A DNA stretch of 6,228 nucleotides. It comes from an uncultured Clostridia bacterium (GTDB lineage Bacteria > Bacillota > Clostridia > Oscillospirales > Acutalibacteraceae). Position numbers and translations under genes: made by a program. Below, piece after piece: positions 1 through 4,593 of this stretch (position 1 is the first letter of the stretch; every line of letters begins with the position of its first letter). A model generated the notes under the pieces. The model saw only the letters and a list, made by a program, of their open reading frames with translations. It was not told the origin of the DNA and made no database searches. The stretch is taken from positions 1 to 6,228 of the forward strand of contig CAMVBD010000094.1 of NCBI GenBank assembly GCA_947165615.1, in the 5' to 3' direction.

Positions 1-65
1 ACAGACGGCTGAAAGTTTGACGCGAAAACACGGCGGGATATCCGATCAACGTATGATCAATAAGG
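1..65. other. Left-edge sequence, no gene seen
   Basis: No coding region, RNA gene or convincing motif is visible in the first 65 bases. It lies outside the first rpsI-tail copy, so under the island model it is either original host sequence downstream of rpsI or part of another element continuing to the left. Confidence 0.4.
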
Positions 66-100
66 AAAACCCTCGAGATCGTTGAGATTCCGAGGGTTTT
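66..100. terminator. Bidirectional rho-independent terminator, displaced rpsI type
   Basis: A perfect 10-bp stem is formed by 66-75 (AAAACCCTCG) and 91-100 (CGAGGGTTTT) around a 15-base loop. It has A's on the left and T's on the right, so it could stop transcription both ways. It closely resembles the hairpin that ends rpsI at 5798-5831. In both places exactly 19 bases separate the hairpin from the TCA that is the rpsI stop codon on the minus strand. This suggests that the pair of terminator plus rpsI tail was duplicated as a unit and then diverged. Confidence 0.8.
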
Positions 101-118
101 GCGTTTTTGAAAGGATAG

Positions 119-137
119 GTCAGCGCTTGCTGAACTG
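119..137 (-). repeat. Displaced rpsI 3'-end copy, outer att-like site
   Basis: GTCAGCGCTTGCTGAACTG is identical to 5850-5868, the end of the intact rpsI gene. Read on the minus strand it encodes QFSKR followed by TGA, the last residues of ribosomal protein S9. Beyond base 137 the match to rpsI stops abruptly, at the hexamer GAACTG. This is the pattern left by site-specific integration into a gene 3' end, where the displaced original end marks the far side of the element. Which copy is original cannot be decided here. Confidence 0.7.
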
Positions 138-149
138 TCGGGCGGATCA

Positions 150-174
150 GAAAACAAGCCGGGGGCATGTTTTC
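150..174. terminator. Hairpin, probable terminator of the second rpsI tail
   Basis: GAAAACA (150-156) pairs with TGTTTTC (168-174). Inside, after an A·A mismatch, GCC (158-160) pairs with GGC (164-166) around a GGG loop. The A- and T-rich flanks of a GC core resemble a short bidirectional terminator. It lies about 50 bases downstream, on the minus strand, of the stop codon of the rpsI relic at 226-273, where that gene's terminator would be expected. Its sequence differs from the hairpins at 66-100 and 5798-5831. Confidence 0.55.
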
Positions 175-225
175 CCGCACGACCGCAGCGGCTATGCCGC
201 GAGGACCCGCAGTGCGACAAGAGAT

Positions 226-273
226 TTATCTCTTGGAGAACTGGGGCGCGCGACGGGCGCCTCCCCGACCGTA
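226..273 (-). pseudogene. rpsI: rpsI 3'-end relic, inner att-like site
   Basis: On the minus strand these 48 bases encode [15 protein letters not shown] and a TAA stop. The intact S9 gene ends [15 protein letters not shown]. Bases 238-261 are identical to 5863-5886 of rpsI, and 32 of 36 bases match over 238-273. The last codons are different synonyms (TCC AAG AGA TAA here, AGC AAG CGC TGA in the intact gene), so this end comes from a divergent rpsI allele and is not a recent local copy. Upstream of the Tyr codon the frame runs into a stop after four unrelated codons. It reads best as an attachment-site remnant of an element inserted at the rpsI 3' end. Confidence 0.75.
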
Positions 274-420
274 TTGCTGCAATTGTTACGGCTGTAAACC
301 CTTACGCCACAAGGCTTCTCTGGCTTCGCCCTTCCGATTGTCCCCTCGGTTGACCCATACATATTCCCACAAACTGTGACAAAACAGATCAGAGAACGAA
401 TGACCATCGATCCTACGTCA
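274..420. other. Intergenic island edge, no gene
   Basis: No credible coding region lies here. The only structured element is a pair of TTGNCCC motifs at 337-359, related to motifs near the right edge of the island and listed separately. Short reading frames across this stretch lack ribosome binding sites and resemblance to known proteins. Confidence 0.4.
337..359 (+). repeat. Paired TTGNCCC motif, left island edge
   Basis: ATTGTCCCC begins at 337 and GTTGACCCATA at 349, an offset of 12 bases. The same arrangement in the same orientation occurs near the right edge of the island at 5728-5751 (TTGTCCCC then GTTGTCCCATA) and at 5686-5710. Its position about 75 bases inside the rpsI relic would suit integrase arm-type or accessory-factor sites. 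The role is inferred; only the motif is seen. Confidence 0.4.
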
Positions 421-466
421 AAGACAAGGAACCGTCCCCTGTCTTCAAGGAACCGTCCCCTGTCTT
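421..466. repeat. Solo REP-like copy with 21-bp tandem duplication
   Basis: Bases 421-445 are identical to the right terminal inverted repeat (4403-4427) of the RAYT element downstream, and are the reverse complement of its left end (3718-3742). A 21-base unit, 425-445, is then repeated exactly at 446-466. The sequence is imperfectly palindromic, with AAGACA facing TGTCTT. RAYT proteins act on dispersed palindromic repeats of this kind, so this is probably a REP-like repeat without a transposase. It sits about 40 bases upstream of the operon promoter and in inverted orientation to the copy just after the operon. Confidence 0.8.
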
Positions 467-467
467 C

Positions 468-509
468 AAAAAAATCAGCGGAATCCGTAAAAAAATCAGC
501 GGAATCTCT
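468..509 (+). repeat. Two 21-bp A-tract tandem repeats upstream of promoter
   Basis: A run of seven A's followed by TCAGCGGAATC occurs at 468-485 and again at 489-506, a period of 21 bases. If transcription starts near 544, the second A-tract (489-495) falls at about -55 to -49, the region of the distal UP-element subsite bound by the RNA polymerase alpha subunit. The first lies exactly two helical turns further up. A boosting role is an inference; the repeat itself is exact apart from its last three bases. Confidence 0.6.
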
Positions 510-537
510 TGACAATACTAATAAGATTAGTTAAAAT
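509..537 (+). promoter_or_regulatory. Sigma-A-type promoter of the tetR–yhgE operon
   Basis: A perfect -35 box TTGACA (509-514) is followed by a 17-base spacer and the -10 box TAAAAT (532-537). Transcription would start near 544, giving a leader of about 25 bases that ends in a strong ribosome binding site, AAAGGAGG (554-561), 7 bases before the ATG at 569. The promoter overlaps the TTG at 509 that would otherwise extend the regulator upstream, which rules that start out. Confidence 0.85.
517..531. promoter_or_regulatory. Palindromic operator inside the promoter spacer
   Basis: ACTAAT (517-522) and ATTAGT (526-531) form a perfect inverted repeat separated by AAG, filling the spacer between the -35 and -10 boxes. 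Length, symmetry and placement match operators bound by TetR-family dimers, and the gene immediately downstream encodes one. The likely effect is autorepression of the whole three-gene operon, relieved by an unknown ligand. Binding by this protein is inferred from position. Confidence 0.7.
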
Positions 538-568
538 ACATATCAGAATAGTTAAAGGAGGAGCTGTC

Positions 569-1195
569 ATGCCGAGAATGAATCTGGATAAGCGAAAGAT
601 CCTGGAGGCCGCCGGGGCGCTGGCAAACGAGCTGAGCATGAAAAAGCTGAGCCTGAACGCGCTTGCCGCGCGCCTTGGGATCAAGCCCCCGTCTCTGTAT
701 AACCATGTAGAGAGTTTGGACCGCCTGCGCGGGGATCTGATGGCATACGGTTGGGAAACGCTGGGCAACGAGGTCAGCGACACGCTGATTGGCGTTTCGG
801 GTGACGAGGCGATCCGCCGCGCCTGCCATGTGATCTACGACTATGCATCCCGCAATCCCGGCGTATTTGAGGCGATGGCCTATTATAACAGCGAAGACGG
901 CGAGGGGAATTCCCCTGCGGATCGTCTGAGCGATATCGTTTATCGGCTTTGCAGCGCAAGAAACGTAAGCGAGGCGCAGGCCACACACGTACTGCGCATT
1001 TTTCGCAGCTATGTGGAGGGCTTCGCGCTGCTGGCGCGGCACCGCTCTTTTTCCCGCGATATCCCGGTGCGGGAGAGCTTCGATCTCGGCGTGGAATTTC
1101 TGATCGCCGGGATCCATCAGTTGGAAAACGCGCATTGTTCGCAGCTGAAAAACGGCGTGGAACAGCCCCCGGAAGGAAGTGAAAACCATGCATGA
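569..1195 (+). CDS. TetR/AcrR-family transcriptional regulator
   Basis: This 208-residue protein is a predicted ligand-responsive DNA-binding repressor. Residues 8-50 form the TetR-type N-terminal domain, with the helix-turn-helix around residues 27-47 (LSLNALAARLGI, then PPSLYNHV). The C-terminal half, with the stretch RSYVEGFALLARHRSF, resembles the WHG-type TetR C-terminal domain (TetR_C_33), where the ligand pocket and dimer face lie. The ATG at 569 is chosen because AAAGGAGG stands 7 bases before it and the promoter lies just upstream. It is the first gene of an operon and overlaps the next gene by 8 bases, so it probably controls that operon through the palindrome at 517-531. The ligand is unknown. 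Family assignment is secure; the autoregulatory role is inferred. Confidence 0.9.
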   Translation: MPRMNLDKRKILEAAGALANELSMKKLSLNALAARLGIKPPSLYNHVESLDRLRGDLMAYGWETLGNEVSDTLIGVSGDEAIRRACHVIYDYASRNPGVFEAMAYYNSEDGEGNSPADRLSDIVYRLCSARNVSEAQATHVLRIFRSYVEGFALLARHRSFSRDIPVRESFDLGVEFLIAGIHQLENAHCSQLKNGVEQPPEGSENHA

Positions 1196-1580
1196 AAATC
1201 ACGCAGCCGAAGCGGAAGCAGACGCCGTGCTGGCGGAAAAATACCGCGTTCTGCAAAAGCTGATACTTGCGCGCCATAAACAAAACAGCCGGTATTATCA
1301 TAACGGCAAGCTTGCCGTTGCCGTCGGCTTCGCCGTGCTTTCCGTGCTGCTGGCGCTGCTGGGCGCAGCCACCGGCAGACCCATAACCCCGCTGATCATC
1401 TGGATCGCGCTGCTGTTTCTGATCGTGTTCGTATTTGTGATTTTGGAGCGGCGCATGCACGTTATGGACACGAAGGTCGTTCCGTTTCTCACAGACGACG
1501 CGCAGACGACGCTTGACCTTTACGACCCGTGGGAAGACGACGGAGAAGAGGAAGAAACCGAAGAGGAGGAAGAACCGTGA
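1188..1580 (+). CDS. Small two-helix membrane protein with acidic tail
   Basis: This 130-residue protein is not recognised as a named family. It starts with a charged, probably helical segment of about 40 residues. Two membrane helices follow, at roughly residues 43-66 (starting KLAVAVGFAVLS) and 68-92 (ITPLIIWIALLFLI), forming a hairpin. The tail is strongly acidic and ends with a run of glutamates. The ATG at 1188 is preferred over a GTG at 1179 because GGAAGGAAG (1171-1179) lies 8 bases before it. It overlaps the regulator's stop codon by 8 bases and the next gene by 4, so the three are probably translationally coupled. Its place beside a YhgE/Pip protein suggests an accessory membrane partner, but that is inference from context only. 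Confidence 0.8.
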   Translation: MHENHAAEAEADAVLAEKYRVLQKLILARHKQNSRYYHNGKLAVAVGFAVLSVLLALLGAATGRPITPLIIWIALLFLIVFVFVILERRMHVMDTKVVPFLTDDAQTTLDLYDPWEDDGEEEETEEEEEP

Positions 1581-3715
1581 AAACCGTTCTGCGCGTGTTC
1601 ACGCGCGATATAAAAAACATTACCAAAAACGCCATGGCGATCATTCTGGCAGTGGGCGTGCTGATACTGCCCTCACTCTATGCCTGGGTGAACATTTACG
1701 CGAACTGGGATCCCTATGGCAAGCAGAGCACTGGCAATATGCAGATCGCCGTGATGATCGAAGACAAGGGCGTGGCGTTCCGCGGGCTGTCGATCAACGT
1801 CGGCGAGCAGATCAAAGAGAACCTGTCCGGCAACGACGTGATCGACTGGCAGTTCGTTGATCGCGACACGGGGATCGAGGGCGTAAAGGCAGGCGCCTAT
1901 TACGCAGCCATCGAGGTGCCCGAAAATTTCAGCGAATCGCTGACCAGCATCGTTACGGATTCCTTCGAGGCGCCGACGCTGACCTATTACGCGAACGAGA
2001 AAAAAAATGCGATAGCAACCAAAATCACCGACAAGGTCGTACAGACGGTGCAGGGCGAAGTAAACGCATCGTTTATCAAAACGATTGCCGACCTGATCAA
2101 TAAACTCTCCGGCGCGCTCGTCACAAACGGAAAAGAGGGCGTTTCATCCGCAGTGCAGGATCTGTCTTCCGATATCGGTCTGATCAAGGCGAGTGTGGAC
2201 GGTCTGCAGCAGACGCTGGGCTCCTTCGAATCCGTGCTCACCTTTGTTAAAGATCTCTCCGGTACGGTGCCGGAAACCGATCTCGAAAAGCTGAACCGGG
2301 ACCTGAACGGAACCATTCAGAACACACAGGACGCCATCCGCGTCACCAAGGCGGCGCTTTCCGGTTTGACCTCCACGGTGGACGTGATGCTGGCACAGAC
2401 CTCCACGGAGGTTTCTTCCGCTGCGGAGCTGTTGCAGGGCGTCGCCCACCTTGCGAACGCGGCGGCAGCCGAAACGAATATGAAAAGCGCATCCGCGCTG
2501 GTCACGAACCATCAGAACCGGATCGCCTCTCTGCTCGCGTCTCTGGAGGCGCTGAAAACCGCGCTGCCGAACGCAACGGCATTGGATAACACCATCGCCC
2601 GGCTGAAGACAGTGCAGGCGGAACTGGGCCAGGCAAACGCCTCCCTGACCGGCGCAACGGACGGCGGCTCTCCCGCTGAGACGGCGGAGGCGATCGGCAA
2701 GCAGCTTTCCGGCGTTTCGGAATCCCTGACCGCGATCGGTACGGACTATAAGACCAACGTACAGCCCACGCTCACCGCGGCTGCGGATTCCTTTGCGGAC
2801 GTACTGGGCGACGTTTCATCGATCTTTACCGCGATCACCGGCAACACGGATTTTTCGAAGCTCTCCGAAACGGTCGGCAGCTCCGCCGAAACAGGCGTAA
2901 CGATCCTGCAGGATCTCTCGGCGCTGCTGACCCGTTTTTCAGGCAGGCTCAACAACCTGCAGACGTTTGTATCCGGCGCGGAAGATAAGGAAGTTGTAAA
3001 CGTGCTGTATAATCTGCTGGTCACAAACGGCTCCAGCCTCAGCGCGTTTCTGGCAAGTCCCGTATCGGTGGATACCGATACCGTTTACGGCATCGCAAAC
3101 TACGGTTCCGCCATGGCGCCTTTCTATACCACGCTTGCGATCTGGGTGGGAGGCATCGTACTGATCGCCATCTTCCAAACGAATGTGAAAAAAAAGAAAG
3201 CGCTCGGCGGTGTTTCTCTTGATCAGGAATACTTCGGCAGAGGAATAACCTTTATTCTGTTTGCGCTGATACAAGGACTTATCATCTGCCTCGGCGACCT
3301 GTATTTTCTCAAGATCCAGTGCAATCATCCCTTCCTGTTTCTTCTCGCAGGATGCTGCGCGTCGATCGTTTTCTCATTCTTTATTTATTCAGTCACCGCT
3401 GCTTTCGGCGATATCGGCAAAGCCATCGTTGTGATTCTGCTGGTCGTACAGCTCGGCGGCTCCGGCGGCACCTTCCCCATCGACGTCACGCCGGCCTTCT
3501 TCAGGGCGGTCAATCCCTATCTGCCCTTTACCTTCGTTATCAACGCCATGCGGGAATGCGTGTGCGAAACCTGGGGCAGCGCCTATTGGATCGACCTGCT
3601 GAAGCTCGCGGCATACGTCCCGATCGCGCTCATCTTCGGACTGCTCTTTCGGCGTCTGCTCAAACGCCCCGTGCGTTTCTTTACCAAAAAGATCGAGGAA
3701 ACCGATATGGTCTGA
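1577..3715 (+). CDS. YhgE/Pip-family membrane protein (ABC-2 permease-like)
   Basis: This 712-residue protein has the YhgE/Pip layout. A short cytoplasmic start and first membrane helix (about residues 14-36) run into LPSLYAWVNIYANWDPYG, the family's N-terminal hallmark. A long extracytoplasmic region of about 475 residues follows, rich in Ala, Ser, Thr and Leu and partly coiled-coil-like. Five C-terminal helices lie near residues 514-537, 554-577, 583-612, 614-636 and 672-693, with the ABC-2-like signature GGSGGTFPID and NPYLPFTFVINAMRE. Relatives include Lactococcus Pip, needed for infection by some phages; YueB and EsaA share the topology and YueB is a phage SPP1 receptor. Cellular function is otherwise unsettled. 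The GTG at 1577 is chosen because GAGGAGG (1563-1569) stands 7 bases before it and the family start aligns there; it overlaps the previous stop as GTGA. It is probably full length and is the last gene of the operon. Confidence 0.92.
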   Translation: MKTVLRVFTRDIKNITKNAMAIILAVGVLILPSLYAWVNIYANWDPYGKQSTGNMQIAVMIEDKGVAFRGLSINVGEQIKENLSGNDVIDWQFVDRDTGIEGVKAGAYYAAIEVPENFSESLTSIVTDSFEAPTLTYYANEKKNAIATKITDKVVQTVQGEVNASFIKTIADLINKLSGALVTNGKEGVSSAVQDLSSDIGLIKASVDGLQQTLGSFESVLTFVKDLSGTVPETDLEKLNRDLNGTIQNTQDAIRVTKAALSGLTSTVDVMLAQTSTEVSSAAELLQGVAHLANAAAAETNMKSASALVTNHQNRIASLLASLEALKTALPNATALDNTIARLKTVQAELGQANASLTGATDGGSPAETAEAIGKQLSGVSESLTAIGTDYKTNVQPTLTAAADSFADVLGDVSSIFTAITGNTDFSKLSETVGSSAETGVTILQDLSALLTRFSGRLNNLQTFVSGAEDKEVVNVLYNLLVTNGSSLSAFLASPVSVDTDTVYGIANYGSAMAPFYTTLAIWVGGIVLIAIFQTNVKKKKALGGVSLDQEYFGRGITFILFALIQGLIICLGDLYFLKIQCNHPFLFLLAGCCASIVFSFFIYSVTAAFGDIGKAIVVILLVVQLGGSGGTFPIDVTPAFFRAVNPYLPFTFVINAMRECVCETWGSAYWIDLLKLAAYVPIALIFGLLFRRLLKRPVRFFTKKIEETDMV

Positions 3716-3717
3716 GG

Positions 3718-3742
3718 AAGACAGGGGACGGTTCCTTGTCTT
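3718..3742. repeat. Left terminal inverted repeat (REP-like)
   Basis: AAGACA (3718-3723) pairs with TGTCTT (3737-3742); further inside, G·U, G-C, G-C, G·U and A-U pairs close a 3-base loop. No other terminator is seen after the YhgE/Pip gene, so this hairpin may also attenuate operon transcription, though only a short T-run follows. Confidence 0.75.
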
Positions 3743-4356
3743 TACCTGTTTTCCCGAAGCCACTTTTCAATAATCCCTTTGGATACGCCTGTTACGCGAA
3801 CGAGCTGCCTCACGGAGGCGCCTCTTTCGTGCGCTTTTCTGATTGACTTCTTCTGTTTCTCCTGCGGCAGCGCAAGGAACTCCGTGATGTTTTCCACATG
3901 CCCGTATTTATGCACAAGCGCCGCGGCTGTGTCTTCCGTGATCGGGTGGCGGACAGACTCCGTTATATCCATACAATTGTCAGTACAACGCTCGGCATGG
4001 TAAGCGAAAAACACCTCTCGTCCGATCTGTTCAAGCAGTTCTTCCATATCCACGAACCCTCCTGTCCGGCTGTTTTCGTACAGCGGATAACTGCTGTATT
4101 CGTAACGCAGATCTTTGTGCAGACCGCCTTTTACCGGATTGTAGTGGATATAACGGATCACCGTTTTCAGATAATCGTTATTTTCTACCGGCTCACTTCT
4201 GAACCGATCCTGAAACAGATGTCCCACTCGTTCGTAACGCGTGTTGTACCAATACACATAATTACTGCCGATCCGCTTAAAAATAATCCCAAGCGGATCG
4301 GCAGTAATTATGTGATATATCCCTGTGCTGCTCGGTTTTCTGGCGGTTCTCGGCAT
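3742..4356 (-). CDS. RAYT-type transposase, internally deleted (HUH motif lost)
   Basis: This 204-residue protein belongs to the REP-associated tyrosine transposases (Y1_Tnp fold), which cut and rejoin single-stranded DNA. The start MPRTARKPSSTGIYHI and the block IFKRIGSNYVYWYN, VGHLFQDRFRSEPVE and RYIHYNPVK are characteristic, and the tyrosine near RYIHYNPV is kept. The C-terminus (about residues 165-204, SVRQLVRVTGVSKGIIEKWL) is the helix-turn-helix found in clostridial members. The segment that normally lies between GIYHI and IFKRIG, roughly 50-60 residues including the metal-binding NHVHLL motif, is missing; only ITADPLGI stands there, encoded by an inverted copy of the next codons. Catalysis should therefore be lost although the frame is open. 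The second of two tandem ATGs (4354-4356) is preferred: TGAGGTGA lies 6-7 bases before it, and MPR is the family start. Confidence 0.85.
   Translation of the reverse strand: MPRTARKPSSTGIYHIITADPLGIIFKRIGSNYVYWYNTRYERVGHLFQDRFRSEPVENNDYLKTVIRYIHYNPVKGGLHKDLRYEYSSYPLYENSRTGGFVDMEELLEQIGREVFFAYHAERCTDNCMDITESVRHPITEDTAAALVHKYGHVENITEFLALPQEKQKKSIRKAHERGASVRQLVRVTGVSKGIIEKWLRENR
4255..4314. repeat. Perfect 24-bp inverted repeat inside the transposase gene
   Basis: Bases 4255-4278 are the exact reverse complement of 4291-4314, separated by 12 bases (4279-4290). On the minus strand the downstream arm encodes KRIGSNYV, conserved in the family, and the upstream arm encodes HIITADPL, which is not. 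The upstream arm thus looks like an inverted copy of the downstream arm. It replaces the missing catalytic segment and is unrelated to the element's terminal repeats. Confidence 0.9.
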
Positions 4357-4402
4357 CATAAATCACCTCACTGCCATTTTACCACGAGTTAAAAGAATCG
4401 TC

Positions 4403-4427
4403 AAGACAAGGAACCGTCCCCTGTCTT
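4403..4427. repeat. Right terminal inverted repeat (REP-like)
   Basis: This is the exact reverse complement of 3718-3742 and identical in orientation to the solo copy at 421-445. On the plus strand it is followed by a run of T's (to 4430), but the hairpin has A·C mismatches on this strand. Confidence 0.85.
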
Positions 4428-4515
4428 TTTGTAAGATATACCACATCCTTCTTGTTATCTTGAGAATAATATATATCATATGTAACGGTTTGACAAATGT
4501 GCGATTTGGTCTTTC

Positions 4516-4544
4516 TTGTGTTTTTCGCAGATTTGATGTATAAT
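4516..4544 (+). promoter_or_regulatory. Probable promoter of the kinase gene
   Basis: A perfect -10 box TATAAT (4539-4544) lies 17 bases after a weak -35 box, TTGTGT (4516-4521). Transcription would start near 4551, about 40 bases before the gene. The surrounding 4430-4560 stretch is markedly AT-rich and holds no gene. A better-looking TTGACA at 4489-4494 has no -10 box at a usable distance. Confidence 0.6.
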
Positions 4545-4593
4545 TTATATATTATCAAGCCGTGATTTTCAACAGAATAGGAGGTATCTTGAG

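Larger units (their letters stand above)
3718..4427. mobile_element. RAYT (IS200-like) element with perfect 25-bp inverted ends
   Basis: The left end, 3718-3742, is the exact reverse complement of the right end, 4403-4427. Between them one minus-strand gene fills almost all the space, its stop codon touching the left end. Each end is itself an imperfect hairpin (AAGACA facing TGTCTT, with inner pairs), better paired on one strand through G·U pairs, as expected for elements handled as single-stranded DNA by HUH enzymes. The element begins two bases after the YhgE/Pip stop codon without breaking it. No target duplication is seen, which fits this family. Its transposase is damaged, so the element is probably no longer autonomous. 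Confidence 0.85.

Noticed and set aside
421..509. CRISPR-like array
   Set aside because: The repeats are directly adjacent 21-base tandem copies without unique spacers, and one type matches the RAYT ends.
192..515. Minus-strand 107-codon frame across the island edge and REP copies
   Set aside because: Its repetitive peptide (DSADFF and DRGRFL units) is only the 21-base DNA repeats in translation; no start signal or protein family is visible.
509..568. TTG start extending the TetR regulator by 20 residues
   Set aside because: The TTG is part of the -35 box, and AAAGGAGG stands correctly before the ATG at 569.
527..1189. Long minus-strand frame antisense to the TetR gene
   Set aside because: No ribosome binding site or recognisable family; it is a shadow of the GC-rich coding sequence.
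1529..1576. Upstream ATG for YhgE/Pip adding an arginine-rich 16-residue leader
   Set aside because: The family N-terminus begins at the GTG at 1577, which has a strong ribosome binding site; the leader is a shifted reading of the upstream glutamate codons.
3742..4356. Calling the transposase a frameshifted or nonsense pseudogene
   Set aside because: The frame is open from the family start to the family's C-terminal helix-turn-helix; the defect is a clean internal replacement, so it is recorded as a CDS that is probably inactive.
3898..4392. Plus-strand 164-codon frame opposite the transposase
   Set aside because: It is an antisense shadow of a recognised RAYT gene and lacks a start signal.
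4489..4494. Consensus TTGACA as the -35 box of the kinase gene
   Set aside because: No acceptable -10 box occurs 16-18 bases downstream; the TATAAT at 4539 is too far away.
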